DNA of 64,000 nt from Harmothoe impar (GCA_947462335.1 OX381714.1:59627800-59691799), one strand, 5' to 3'. Numbered from the stretch's first letter, positions 51,901 through 58,600 are shown. Notes: generated by a model not told the origin, from the letters alone. A program made the numbers and translations.

Positions 51901-52139
51901 TGCATTTCAGAGTTGCTAAGTTCACGGGACATGCAGAGATCTCCAGCTTTGGCTGGTCAGGAGACAGTTGTTGCCTCCTGGTGGCCATAAAAGGAGTTAA
52001 GAACCCAGTGCAGCTGTACCTACACAGGCCCTCTGGTGGTGGGAAGGGGAAGTACAGCTCAGAACGGGAATACCTGCAGCATCTGAAAAGTAAAAAGGAC
52101 ATATTTGGGAAGCCCCAAGAAGTAACCTTCGTGACGTAG
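17191..52139 (+). CDS. NACHT and WD repeat domain-containing protein, NWD1/NWD2 family, copy B (complete)
   Basis: Twenty-nine exons: 17191-17487, 17914-18070, 18331-18533, 18717-18941, 28793-28901, 29542-29725, 32946-33040, 33344-33563, 33796-34009, 34274-34483, 34837-35019, 35367-35527, 35733-35966, 36168-36455, 37416-37648, 41541-41645, 42331-42570, 42848-42930, 43379-43748, 44389-44534, 45568-45743, 46381-46463, 47096-47255, 48229-48308, 48970-49145, 49636-49798, 50663-50764, 51318-51483, 51911-52139. They sum to 5,292 nt and stay in frame to TAG: 1,763 residues, close to vertebrate NWD2. Order: acyl motif 1-6, acidic linker to about 99, NWD N-terminal domain about 100-497, NACHT with Walker A 504-512 and Walker B 590-598, helical region to about 1005, then a WD40-type region. 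Family knowledge: cytosolic STAND NTPase, probably ATP-gated oligomer. Intron 24 is GC-AG. The exon 8/9 junction is the least certain. Confidence 0.88.
19311..19420. mobile_element. MITE with CAGTGGGCACAGA termini, TA target
   Basis: GCCCGGTGGGCACAGAACAT at the left and TTTCTGTGCCCACTG at the right, flanked by TA on both sides (19309-19310, 19421-19422). The interior is a run of ATTGATTCAACATTGA units. A cleaner copy is at 62739-62846. Confidence 0.68.
19955..20291 (-). repeat. 3' LTR of the Gypsy element
   Basis: 337 bp, begins TGTACCATAGTACCCCAATG and ends AACTGTGTTACA as read on the plus strand. It differs from the other LTR at six sites seen by eye. The inner flank is the purine tract. 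Confidence 0.93.
20292..20304 (-). other. Polypurine tract of the Gypsy element
   Basis: On the minus strand AAAGGGGGAGGAA directly abuts the 3' LTR: the plus-strand primer expected at this place in an LTR retroelement. Confidence 0.8.
20708..22457 (-). pseudogene. env-like gene of the Gypsy element, frameshifted
   Basis: Two overlapping frames make up the gene. The first (22457-21999) opens with a hydrophobic signal-like segment (VATLVVILLYIGLIVIV) and contains RHKR, a furin-type basic site, followed by a hydrophobic AILNIGG-like start of a possible fusion peptide. The frame is lost shortly after, around 22030-22080, and the second frame (22021-20708, 437 codons) carries the rest: an ectodomain with cysteines and, near its C-terminus, a membrane span (GFFGLTLLGVLIGVY) then CKRR and a cytoplasmic tail. 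This layout (cleavage site, fusion peptide, C-terminal anchor) matches F-type envelope proteins of errantiviruses. A one-base indel or a sequencing error could explain the break. Annotated as broken; no restored reading is given. Confidence 0.75.
22688..23173 (-). CDS. Accessory ORF between pol and env of the Gypsy element
   Basis: 161 codons, ATG at 23173. The N-terminal half is very acidic and serine-rich (ESESGTDSDDDVASLEESV), then proline/glycine-rich, then a basic cluster KRRRIEGLRSRKVKD resembling a nuclear localisation signal. It starts 64 bp after the pol stop and ends 231 bp before env. I recognise no family. The frame is open and fairly long for chance, but its composition makes homology searching hard. 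It could be a translated accessory protein or the N-terminal part of a spliced env. Confidence 0.5.
   Translation of the reverse strand: MAADPLESESGTDSDDDVASLEESVREGRRHRGERLPSMPIEEGVSSADDFDSEDELPLAQLRRKLQGTSNPPEDGVVLPSGGGVVNPPAKSPVVTGGVRPPDHDSDAQANIPDTMEVDLHEVKRSPEEDLKGAPGKRRRIEGLRSRKVKDLLTLIADLIQ
23237..26720 (-). CDS. pol: pol polyprotein of the Gypsy element (protease, RT, RNase H, integrase)
   Basis: Frame open from 26719 to 23237; numbering here counts from the GTG at 26704 (1,155 codons). Aspartic protease LVDSGADLSFV (DSGA 41-44). RT with RKLNNLTVKYNYPLP, LDLRAGYWQV, FGLTNAPSIF and YLDD at about 454-457. RNase H with ATDASMNAIGAVL at about 600. Integrase with an HHCC zinc finger (HDACHPG..CVQCK, about 825) and a D-D-35-E core (VDMAGPY, LLSDNG, NGQVERIH at about 891-987). 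A C-terminal GPY/F-like segment follows; no chromodomain. The frame has no ATG at its start and lies in -1 relative to gag, so it should be made as a Gag-Pol fusion through the slippery site at 26713-26719. Confidence 0.92.
26704..27726 (-). CDS. gag: gag of the Gypsy element
   Basis: Start taken at the ATG of MAEQGLQNQLRLLGLG (27726); the frame is open to an earlier ATG at 27771, which would add 15 residues. It contains a capsid-like segment (FKTWLKEIEKYSILMGA, LREQLRQRFGEAQDMAQAL) and two CX2CX4HX4C zinc knuckles, CHSCGGQGHWRRDC and CWGCDQPGHVKRDC, for RNA binding. A glycine/arginine-rich tail ends in TESGNE and a TAG stop at 26706-26704. Gag assembles the particle and packages element RNA. 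Confidence 0.9.
   Translation of the reverse strand: MAEQGLQNQLRLLGLGTHVQNTNSLVSNFEGNPKKFKTWLKEIEKYSILMGAADEQKRYIAFQSSSGPVSDCILRFLGQDPQPDWPTLREQLRQRFGEAQDMAQALAKLRRMRQGKSATVQVFSERIVDMANDAFPGENLDNPLIARQLVEVFIDGLLQPSVARRLIKDPPGQFGEAVRRAAAEQDDLTRIHTRGRDEAPMDINAVSRNPVTKGACHSCGGQGHWRRDCPAKGKGGGNKKAPQRGKGSKNDRPQGKSKQTLCWGCDQPGHVKRDCPLNKKGGARGAQGNGGRTGRPHPGGSRGAWGGKARPRAAAVAADAQVEDEGEEPSPSDTTESGNE
26713..26719 (-). promoter_or_regulatory. Predicted -1 ribosomal frameshift site GGGAAAC
   Basis: On the minus strand the last gag codons read TCG GGA AAC GAG TAG, giving the X-XXY-YYZ heptamer G GGA AAC two codons before the stop, in register. The pol frame is closed just upstream (TGA at 26722-26720) and open downstream, so the slip must fall in this 16-base window. 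Confidence 0.75.
28256..28271 (-). other. Primer binding site of the Gypsy element
   Basis: TGGTGCCGTGACCAGG on the minus strand, two bases inside the 5' LTR. TGGTGCCGTGAC is complementary to the 3' end of metazoan tRNA-His (..GUCACGGCACCA) as I recall it. Confidence 0.7.
28274..28610 (-). repeat. 5' LTR of the Gypsy element
   Basis: 337 bp; contains the element's promoter for minus-strand transcription. It is followed by a 500-bp leader (27772-28273) with GGCTCCTCCTTGAGACAG-like tandem repeats at about 27805-27875 and two AGTCACA..CAGGGAGG-type repeats at about 27967-28060. Confidence 0.93.
28793..33563 (+). CDS. Copy B exons 5-8: end of NWD N-terminal region, linker to NACHT
   Basis: Exons 28793-28901 (ARNTWWATFERITLILRAAA), 29542-29725 (VTDEEIYQGILVADN, FIDMVGKGLDTEANNLLSQL), 32946-33040 (AVLPDNCITNYKVKWSENG) and 33344-33563 (EHVEYINQFCKDFESTL, GRSDVIENIKNKLEKNTG). 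Lengths and phases equal copy A. Intron 4 before exon 5 is almost 10 kb because of the Gypsy insertion, and intron 6 is 3.2 kb because of LINE 3. Confidence 0.86.
28953..29249. mobile_element. MITE, GGCCACTC family, copy 2
   Basis: AAGGCCACTCCAAAAAATAA at the left and TTTTTCTGGAGTGGCCTT at the right, in intron 5 of copy B. The interior differs from copy 1, so it may be a relative with the same ends. Confidence 0.65.
29277..29400. repeat. CCCTTTAAGG hairpin repeat fragment
   Basis: AACCCTTTAAGGGCTGCATA then a stem built on CATGATGCATGAATGCAG and CTGCATTCAAGGATCAGATG. Related to the MITE at 14380-14872. Confidence 0.5.
29845..29940. repeat. Degenerate 'GTATAAGCCGC' repeat copy
   Basis: AAAACTTGTATAAGCTGTAC, CCGTATAAGCTGCTGCAGCT and AAGGTTTTCC match the ends and interior of the TA-target element at 62577-62908 with many changes. 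Confidence 0.45.
30401..32527 (-). pseudogene. Broken endonuclease-RT reading frame of LINE 3
   Basis: Three overlapping frames (32527-32306, 32325-30676, 30754-30401) carry successive parts of one EN-RT protein. Two frameshifts and an internal deletion between RT motifs A and B make it non-functional. Confidence 0.8.
30401..32660 (-). mobile_element. LINE retrotransposon 3 (Jockey superfamily), decayed
   Basis: On the minus strand, endonuclease C-terminal sequence begins near 32660 (FHLEQLINC, FNTGIDLIFTN, LSDHLPIY), so the copy is 5'-truncated. A frame change near 32306-32325 leads into the RT frame (32325-30676) with NFRPISVLPVPGKILE, AAFIDIKKAFDSVNF, CGVPQGSILGPLFF and YADDSVLYVSG. The stretch between LEFNGIKG and LDLVSCGVPQ is about 30 residues too short, an in-frame deletion. 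Another frame change near 30700 leads into the C-terminal tail (30754-30401). It lies antisense in intron 6 of NWD copy B. Confidence 0.82.
33796..35019 (+). CDS. Copy B exons 9-11: NACHT ATPase core
   Basis: Exon 9 (33796-34009) starts in phase at NPLVITGGPGSGKTSLVAKV (Walker A, Lys510) and includes VIVRFLGTSSQSANTRDLL, the family's FLGTS block. Exon 10 (34274-34483) carries Walker B as LCLVLDSLDQL, with Asp595 and Asp598, then NVWVLLSTITGE. Exon 11 (34837-35019) carries FLPVPPLTPDDNRVILQEW, the sensor/GxP-type segment preceding the winged-helix part. An alternative acceptor at about 33731 or 33774 would lengthen exon 9; only the one used here and at 33774 keep phase with exon 8. Confidence 0.85.
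35367..37648 (+). CDS. Copy B exons 12-15: helical/winged-helix region after NACHT
   Basis: Exons 35367-35527 (VEGVINGLFDLVEKYHGKI), 35733-35966 (DVFQYHQPPLRRLAPLIAAR, VIRWYHRQFQAYAEKRYLG), 36168-36455 (KIIRTNLVEFFTGKWSNG, KMSELPYHLVQLGDLQGLK) and 37416-37648 (VLDDYFMATEAGVTDDEID, ELWARLGNAYTKKQPNIAHL). WYHRQF and the FFTGKW / SELPYHL blocks are typical of NWD and TEP1-like NACHT proteins just before the WD repeats. A near-copy of the exon 14 end (AGTAAGATAAGGGGCGTTGG) sits at 36565, a small internal duplication in the intron. Confidence 0.85.
36698..37109. mobile_element. MITE with GGCCAAAAAAAAAA termini, TTA target
   Basis: Flanked by TTA at 36695-36697 and 37110-37112. The left arm GGCCAAAAAAAAAAGAAGGT..CAGGCAAC is mirrored by GTTGCCTGAAAC..TTTTTTTTTGGCC. 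412 bp in intron 14 of copy B. The interior has AT-rich sequence and a GACTCGCGACTCACC segment. Confidence 0.75.
38559..41095. repeat. Nine-copy 20-bp motif array (GGAGGCGTCTGTGACGTTAA)
   Basis: Copies at 38559-38578 (+), 38735-38754 (-), 38905-38924 (+), 39279-39298 (+), 39636-39655 (-), 39805-39824 (-), 40339-40358 (+), 40714-40733 (+) and 41076-41095 (-). Each is identical or has one or two changes, while flanks are unrelated. Start-to-start distances are 176, 170, 374, 357, 169, 534, 375 and 362 bp, close to 1, 1, 2, 2, 1, 3, 2 and 2 times about 180. The motif contains TGACGT, the core of ATF/CREB sites. Confidence 0.9.
40183..40380 (+). CDS. Short basic ORF inside the inverted-repeat element
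   Basis: ATG at 40183, preceded by a good acceptor (CTACTTTGCAG at 40180). The first 33 residues are strongly basic: MVRPKLPPGMVKTGAQRKAE then SRARKKREDKEAY. This resembles the basic N-termini seen in proteins encoded by some animal DNA transposons, but the similarity then stops and the frame ends after 65 codons, running through one of the 20-bp motifs. It could be a surviving exon of a degraded transposon gene. A possible upstream partner is a frame at about 38935-39087 ending in a GTAAGG donor. Function unknown. Confidence 0.35.
   Translation: MVRPKLPPGMVKTGAQRKAESRARKKREDKEAYNTSDGCVTVLVKYCYSRDIRGVCDVNLVNVWV
41541..46463 (+). CDS. Copy B exons 16-22: first part of WD40 region
   Basis: Exon 16 (41541-41645) gives VVERYTGHEATVGGIVLTKD and exon 17 (42331-42570) gives DQSFRLWDVDSGTETRRV, together a recognisable GH..WD repeat. 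Exons 18 (42848-42930), 19 (43379-43748; GQMVVFDVQSRQQVQSVGG), 20 (44389-44534; VIRAFNTDTGEITEVFD), 21 (45568-45743) and 22 (46381-46463; AQVCIWDMANRRCVRQGF) continue degenerate propeller blades. Joins are in phase throughout. Confidence 0.82.
44998..45090. repeat. Two-part perfect hairpin in intron 20
   Basis: Outer arms GGGAGATTCCCCCTTGG / CCAAGGGGGAATCTCCC enclose inner arms GGCCCTTATCTC / GAGATAAGGGCC. A small MITE-like foldback with no recognised family. The rest of the 1.0-kb intron has only AT-rich sequence and a C-rich run at about 44945. Confidence 0.6.
45755..45956. mobile_element. MITE, CTGTAAACGTAG family, copy 1
   Basis: TA then CTGTAAACGTAGATATTTTC with internal GCTGGTACAAATTTTCCCGG and GTACATATTTTCGCGGATTT. 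The right end is decayed. It starts only about 11 bp after the exon 21 donor. Confidence 0.55.
46044..46250. mobile_element. Short copy of the GTATAAGCCGC TA-target family
   Basis: Contains GTGTATAAGCCGCATCCGAC, CCTATAAGCCACACC, CTGTATAAGCCGCACCCAGA and a right end GAGGTTTTTACGG followed by TA. Intron 21 of copy B. Confidence 0.6.
46850..47040. repeat. Retroelement 3' end (AATAAAAACCTTAAAA tail)
   Basis: AAGGCAATGCGCCAAAGCTAG recurs as GGGCAATGCGCCCGAGCTAG at 12028, and the tail CCCAATAAAAACCTTAAAA matches the 3' tail of LINE 1 (about 6810). Probably a severely 5'-truncated LINE or a SINE using the same tail. Plus orientation inferred. Confidence 0.45.
47096..52139 (+). CDS. Copy B exons 23-29: last part of WD40 region and C-terminus
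   Basis: Exon 23 (47096-47255) TGAELTVWSNSQHSLSLAY; exon 24 (48229-48308) VCFTDDNHAVVQGPGPSEI with a GC donor; exon 25 (48970-49145) VAVLFRTEVLGN and IYAFDLQ; exon 26 (49636-49798) KKAVLTPDGSTFISIVE; exon 27 (50663-50764); exon 28 (51318-51483) DIVAFDLETFTKLSHMKVG and VSFSPDGLLLAIQD; exon 29 (51911-52139) VAKFTGHAEISSFGWSGDS, ending VTFVT and TAG at 52137-52139. The SFSPDG and FTGHAE blocks are classic WD40 signatures. Confidence 0.84.
47736..47939 (+). CDS. Small zinc-ribbon-like ORF in intron 23
   Basis: 67 codons. The first 36 residues, MAICKCGFEYDYRKRKCPQC then STPYVPPTKSDLSGYK, have a CxC..CxxC pattern that could bind zinc; the rest is low-quality sequence (FFFLFFL). TCTTTCAG at about 47837 could be an acceptor, so this may be one exon of a transposon-borne gene. 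It sits in the 970-bp intron 23 of copy B, which otherwise holds no recognised feature. Confidence 0.25.
   Translation: MAICKCGFEYDYRKRKCPQCSTPYVPPTKSDLSGYKDFDSFFFLFFLCPPKEFTVKARNPSCQNQCP
48309..48969 (+). other. GC-AG intron 24 of copy B
   Basis: The donor is CAAG|GCAAGT with the consensus of GC-type introns and the acceptor is TTTCTAG. Using it keeps the frame (phase 1 to phase 1), and no nearby GT donor does so without breaking the conserved reading. Confidence 0.75.
48712..48930. mobile_element. MITE, CTGTAAACGTAG family, copy 2
   Basis: TA, CTGTAAACGTAGTTATTATT .. ACGTTTACAG, TA. 219 bp in intron 24. Same family as 45755-45956 (TTGCTGGTATTAATCTTAGA in place of TTCGCTGGTACAAATTTTC). Confidence 0.7.
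49888..50034. mobile_element. MITE with CCCAGYTAAC termini, TA target
   Basis: TA, CCCAGTAAACGAATAATGTT .. GCGTTTTTTGTTAGCTGGG, TA (49886-49887, 50035-50036). The interior repeats ATAACGTTAT palindromes. 147 bp in intron 26; the rest of intron 26 (to 50662) has no recognised feature. Confidence 0.72.
51060..51190. repeat. Degenerate interspersed repeat in intron 27
   Basis: CCCTTCAAGGATAGCATAGA and AATGAACTA resemble 7634-7670 (CCCTTTTAAGGATAGCATAG), and TCTTAAGCACT is shared with about 7511. A shared repeat of unknown type. Confidence 0.35.
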
Positions 52140-53052
52140 TCAACCTTGCCGTTCTTGTAAAACATTGTGGTATAAAAAAGGCTTTATATCATGTTGGAAC
52201 CCTTAGAAAGGGCCCCTTCTATTAACTTAGTTACTTCATAATCGTTGCAAAGTTATTTCAGTGAAAAGATGAGTTTAATACCTTAGCAACATGCAGTGAG
52301 CATGACCAGTGAGCATGACTGTGGTATATGAATTATCATGGTGAGAAAAGATACCAGCCTATATCATTATATGGTCATACACACCTCAGAGGTTGTTATT
52401 TAGCTAAGGTCTCTTTTTCTATGTGCACCTATTGCATCCAGTCAATATGATTGGTATTTGACGTAATAACCCCCCCCCCCATTTCTTATTTGATTCACAG
52501 ATCATAAAATGTGTTTTTTCCAATATTGTTACTGTTTTCACACTTTTTTGTGACATGGAGCACTTCACACCTCTGCAGGTGTTAAGGCCAACCCAAGTCT
52601 GAAGGCATAGAAGTGAGTTGATGTCTTGTAGAACCCAATTAGGTTTGCTAGTAGTACTAGTAGTCTGTAAAGGACAGCCATTTGGGGCATTTATTAAAAT
52701 GAATATTTTTCCACTCAAAATAATATTTTAAGCAGATGATATCAACCATACTGTCTGTGGCCTACCAGGAATATAGCCAGTACATTAATATATGTGATAG
52801 AATCAGGATTTGTTCCTATGGGCCCTGTGAACCTGCTGACCAGCCTTTAGATGTGTCGGTTTGAAAATTATCTATCTGTGATAGAAATGTGCAAATTGCC
52901 TAGTTGTTATTACCGGTGAGAACTATATTTTCATGAATACATTTCATTGTTTTGATGACATTTATAAATTATAAATTTATATGTTCTTGTGTATAACTAT
53001 TACCTGCAGTATTGTTGTGTCCTAATCAGAAATAAAATACATGAAACGATAC
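52140..53052 (+). other. Probable 3' UTR of NWD copy B
   Basis: The first convincing polyadenylation signal after the stop is AATAAA within CAGAAATAAAATACATGAAA at about 53031, giving a UTR near 900 nt. No ORF of note. Confidence 0.45.
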
Positions 53053-53912
53053 GTGTGTGTCTGATTTGTATGATTTGTACGATTTGTACATGACAACTAG
53101 GGATTTTATAGGTTATCAGTTATTCACTATTTTGGTGTGGATATATATAATGTATCAGTTACTATGTATGTAAGAAAATGAGACATTTTAACATTTAAAA
53201 AAATGTTTGTGCCTTGAAATAACCAAGAAAAGATATGCAGAGTAGGATAGGATCGCGGTCCCTGACTTTTCCTATATCGGATTATGCATCTTATCTTAAA
53301 CATTAGAATGTCATTTCTTTAGTATCTTACCAGCATTCCTTTTGCCATATATTGCACATAAGATCATAGCTCTGCCTATCATGTGAATATTTGAAAAAAT
53401 CTAATTTAAAGAAAATAATTTTAATTTGAAAAAATTAACATATTTGTATTTTTTTAATTAAAAAAAACTCCAAGATGGCGGCATATCGATACCCAGAGAT
53501 TGTTGATTCAGTTATCTACATTAAAGACATAGCGATATATCGATACCTGTGATACTAATGACAACCAGTGAATAGGCCCGACATCCACATCAGAATCTCA
53601 CTTTAATGTTTAAGAGAGCATGGTCAGGATGTCTGTGCTTCATTTCTGTTTACACAATCCCGGCACCATTGATATGTGAGGCCAGAAAGGTATAACCAGA
53701 TATGAGGCCATTATGAAGGCTTATGAAAGCAGGTCAATCGGTGAGACCAGATTAGCATTTGAGGCGAGAATAGTAAAGAATTTTTTGGGTTGTACTATTC
53801 AAGCATTTTGACAATACACCGTTGATACCATCTTTGCTCACTGCAACCTCTTCAAATTGTAACTTAGTATGCCCCCATGGTACTTCTATTACACCAAAAA
53901 CTCAGCAGACAG

Positions 53913-54637
53913 CTGTGTCTCATGGGATTGGGCTGATGTGAACGTCTTTGACCGGGGCAATCTTTTTACCGGGTGCCATCTCTGATCTCCTGACAGAAAA
54001 TGGTTTATTTAGGGCAGGTGAAGTTATATATGGAGATATGACAGCCATTTTCTTTATTTTATCCCTTCAATATCAAAGAAGAAATTTCTTTTTAAATCTT
54101 TCTTTATGGTAGCAGGTTAAAGATGGCACCTGGTAAAGAATTGCAGGTGGTCGTAAGGTGAGGCTCCACTAGCCGATTTTATTCACAAATCGGGGCTATT
54201 CTCACGAATCTGACTCGGTTATATACCATAGCAATTACAGGCATTAAACAGGGGGGTACTTTACACCCTGCCACAGGTCTATGTTTGCAAATGATATTTA
54301 TGTTCATAAACAAGTGGGAAATAGAATTGCCAAGACTATGTAAGACGATTTAGGTCCCGATTTATGTCCCGATTTTGCAACCAAGGCCGATTATGGCTCC
54401 CGATCCCATATCTAACAGGTTTGACTTTCATTGGTCTGATCTGCAGACCGATCTATATACAATTTATACAGAAAATGAATGGACTAGTCGGCCAGATAGA
54501 TTTCTGAAGGCTTTGTTTATACCTGAACAAACTGTATCTATAGACATGTATGATCGGATCGTGAGAATTGCCCAAAAAATCGGGTAGTGGAGTCCCAGCT
54601 ATAGACATTCACATTGGCCCGATCTCATGAGACACAG
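53913..54637. mobile_element. Inverted-repeat element with a second element nested inside
   Basis: Outer ends: CTGTGTCTCATGGGATTGGG at 53913 and, inverted at 54604-54637, CTGTGTCTCATGAGATCGGG, each continuing C-GATGTGAA-GTC-like. Inner ends: GGCTCCACTAGCCGATTTT at 54162 and, inverted at 54576-54595, GGGACTCCACTACCCGATTTT-like. The inner element (about 54160-54596) lies close to the outer right end. Confidence 0.65.
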
Positions 54638-54799
54638 ACAGATACACAATATTAGTAGCCATTGGTTGATGATGAATAAAAGCTGCTCACCTGGGAGTTA
54701 GTCAATTCGCCAGGGGCTTCATGTAGCTTGTGCTGTTGTGGGCTGAAGGCCCAATGTAAGCAACAACATCACAAGCTAACCCGGGCTCTTTTCCTGGCT

Positions 54800-55215
54800 A
54801 GTCTGGACTGATGTATATACAACATGATGCTGTAACTCTGTAATAGCGCGGTTTTGTGACTGAAATGTATTGACAAAGTATCAATGAATTGATGCCGAAC
54901 ATACCAGCGTGTGATTGAAAAATGTGAAAAGCATGTTGAATGTATAGCCTAGGTGTTGACCTTGAACTTCGGTTGACATAGGAATATTTGACAATGCATA
55001 GATTACCGTTTGCTTGTAGTTGCCCTCCTTCATGGAACTTCCCCGTACTCTCCCGCCTAACATTGACTATTTGATGAATTTATATTCTTGTCGCACAAAT
55101 TGTACTGTATGTATATTGATTGCCTTTACAATATTGGTTGATATGAAAAACGTATGTAATATGACTATTTGAACCAATAAAAATATTGAAAACTGAACTG
55201 AAAACTGAGCTGAAG
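54800..55215 (+). repeat. LINE-like 3' end with AAAACTGAACTG tail
   Basis: Ends ACCAATAAAAATATTGAAAA followed by CTGAACTGAAAACTGAGCTG, a tandem tail like those at the 3' ends of CR1/RTE-type LINEs. No coding part survives. Confidence 0.45.
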
Positions 55216-55330
55216 CCTTTGCCTAACAAAATTATACTCTTTTGTGGGCTGGAGGCAATTTTGTAGGATGAAGACTCTTTTGGGCTTTTTAAATACTGAG
55301 CACTACCTTACATGTAAACAAACAGGGAGC

Positions 55331-55338
55331 TATAAATA
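55331..55338 (+). promoter_or_regulatory. Possible TATA box of the P450 gene
   Basis: TATAAATA, 278 bp upstream of the ATG at 55609. Position would imply a 5' UTR near 250 nt. AT-rich surroundings make chance occurrence possible. Confidence 0.3.
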
Positions 55339-55608
55339 AACCTAGTGAACCCCCGGGCGTGAACCAGTGGTGACCTCTTGGACCAGTTCTGAATTGAATT
55401 AGGACAAGCAGTGGACTTTGTTTTCTGTGCCATGGGTGTGTAAATATGCCACTGTTCTACATATGTGTGTGCTATAATATTCTATATCAGTGCCCTGGTC
55501 TCTAGAAGGTTAGCCCCTGGACGGTGCAGACACTACACCACAACATAGGGGGATAACACAGTCAGAGTATCCACACATTATTACACTAGACAGGGTCACA
55601 ACAAAACC

Positions 55609-58600
55609 ATGTTGGTGCTGGGGCTAGTGGACATACCATGGTGGGGCATCCTCATCATCACCATCATTGCATTTCTTGTGTAAGTAATCTTCATTCCCTC
55701 TATACCTTCACAGAGAGAAGAAACAGCGTCAAAAGGTTGACCTAAGGGAGGAGTCACATGACCCAGAGAGCTATATGACTCCCCAAGGTGACTCCCTTAG
55801 ATCAACCAGAGAGACACCTAGGCTCACTTAGGCGACCTGGACTCCCTTAAACAGGGGAGTCATTCTGGAGGCAACCCGGATTCTCTTTTTACACCGTTTC
55901 TTTTCTCTGTGTTAAATCTATACCTCTATACCTTGAATCTATTGCCCCAATCCTATGTTAGAGGCGCCATGATCCTATACGTAGCCTTTGTCTCAACTGA
56001 ACATTTCCATTTTGCTCTAAAAATTCATCCTGCTGGGTAAGGGAGTAATTCTTTTTTAACAACGGGTGGGGGGGGGGGGGGTTGCAGGGAGCGTGTGAAC
56101 TTTTTACACTCCCCCTGTCAAGGGGCTGAAATTTAAAACAGGTTAAATATTTTTTTACCCACCCCGTCAAGTGGGTCCACTTTTTTTCATCCCCCAGTCA
56201 AGGGGTCCAATCCCCCCCCCCCCTGTTGTTAAAAAATGATCACTTAAAATCGTATGTTAATGTCGCTTAAAGTCCCTATATTCTATGTCTCCTCTAAAAA
56301 ACATCACATATTCCATGTCGCTGTTTGATACCATCTCTGATGTATTTCACAAGTGGGGGTGGGATGCGACCCAGGCCCCACAAGTGAAATACATCAGAGC
56401 GTTATCAACAAAGTTGTCATTTGTGTTTATTTTGAAGCCATTTGATGAAGGAAAAACAACTTTTTCTTAGCCCATTGAATACGGCCACATTGTATTTAAT
56501 GGGGGGTGGGCATTGAATACAGCCCTTACAGTACTTAAGCATGGTAAATCTTGTATTTCAAAAGAATAAATACATATATATATATATATATAGGGAGTCT
56601 AGGTGACACCCTGTATGACGTAAGGGAGTCACCTAGGGGAATCCCATAGCTACCTGACTCACCTAAGGGAGCAACATGGGGTAGTCATTCTGGAGACAAT
56701 GTGGACACCCTTTTGACACTGTTTCTTTCCTCTGTGGATTTCAGTCATGTCGTTCAAAGATAAACAGACATGTTTATTTAACATACAGAAATATCTAGTT
56801 TGACCGCAGCTTGTCAGCAATATGAGAATTGCTGAGAAATAACACGACTAAATTGTGATCTAACATGTTTGTAGGCAATGGCCGATGGAAGCTTGGACAA
56901 CTTGAAGCAATATGGGGACGGGCCATGCTATGGGTGAGTTTAGATCTGTCACTTTGTGTGATATGGCCACTAAAAATAACATTCTTGTTTCTCATCACCG
57001 CCCGCATCATCAAAATCTTTTTTTTTAACGCAAGATTTAGGAGAAGGTTGATAAAAATAGACAAATATGGGCATATTTGGTATGAAATTGAACTTAACAG
57101 TGGTGCAAATACAAGAGGCTAGAGGAAATTTACCTATTTAGCACGTTTGTAGATTATTAATTGATTAATCATTAAAATGTGAATGTCAAGTTAGCTGAGA
57201 GCCTAGATCCCCCTACCGATTTGGTCTTCAGCAAAAAGAAAAAAAAAGTGCCCTCGTCATATTTGTAATGGCTAGTGATGAGAAAACAAGGATATTATTT
57301 GGAGTGGCCTAAGCACTGCAGTACTCACTGCCATACTTATACTTTTACGTACGTGCATAAGTGCATATTAGAACAATATGGAGGATTGCCAGTATCTTTC
57401 ATGTAGACTTGGATATACTGCATACTCCTCACTACTTGTGGTGCCTTCAGCAAAATTATCATCAAATCTTGACTCACCCTGGTAAGTCTCATTTACTTTC
57501 AGTATTAAAGAAAGAAAGTTTGCGTGGTCACATATGATGCCCCTAATGATGATATGGATAAGTCCTTTCCCTAGCCCTGTCCGCATCAGATCAGTGATCA
57601 CCCTAAAGTATTCACTAATGACAACCCAAAACTGATTCGAGTCTTGATTCCAAGACATTACCTTAAATTTGAAAAACCTGTTTTGGTCCCTGAGCAAAAG
57701 CTATCCAATTTGTTGCTAAACCTAGAAAACACAGTTTACAGTGGTTATATAGACATAGTTCCACGATGATCTGAATGACAGGTTTCTCCACAAGTGGTAC
57801 CTTGAATCATATCACACAAGGCGGAGTGATCCAAGATACCACAAGTGTAGAAACCAGACATCAAGACTGATTAGAGTGACCTTCTGTTTATTATATGTAA
57901 TCATTGATAGATTATACTTAACACCGACATTGCTATGAATATTCCCCATTCCTGTGTAAATTCTCGAAAAGGCATACCCATATGGAAAGATTGTAAGTTA
58001 AATGTAAAAGTTAAATGTAAATGGAGACAAAATCTTTGGTGTCTCTAGTTACAAGTACCTGGGAGTGATTCTAGATGAAGCATTGACATACGAGTTTGTA
58101 AATAACCAGTTGAGAACTGCAGGTTTTAGAACATACCAACTAGCATGTTTAAATGCTGTGATTAATACACCAATATCAAATTTATTGTATAAGACATCTA
58201 TCTTGCCCATTTTAGAGTATGCTGATATTCTATATGCAGGCATAAAGAACGAGCTAAAAAGAAGGCTACAAAAGGCACAAAACAGGGGCTTAAAGGTAGC
58301 AACATATTCATAACCTCTACAAGTGTACTTAGCATTTAACATATTAATCCTATTATGATTCTTCCCAACAGGGAGTTCTTTGGCAGCCAGCCTGCATTGA
58401 CCGTGTTTGATGAGGAGATGCTGTCTGAGATTATGGTCAAACAGTTCTCTGCATTCCAAAACAGACTCGTAAGTTAATAACGTATATTGCTTGTATCAAT
58501 GCTCTTCTTATCATTTGAGACCTAATTATATTCTAATGCAATTTACATAATTACATGGTCAGTGTACAGACAGTATATTTTCATAAGTAGGTTGTTTTCT

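Larger units (their letters stand above)
53053..55330. other. Intergenic region between NWD copy B and the P450 gene
   Basis: Contains the nested inverted-repeat elements at 53913-54637 and a LINE-like 3' tail at about 54800-55215. Nothing else recognised; 53053-53900 is AT-rich with GATATATCGATAC direct repeats (about 53482 and 53530). Confidence 0.5.
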
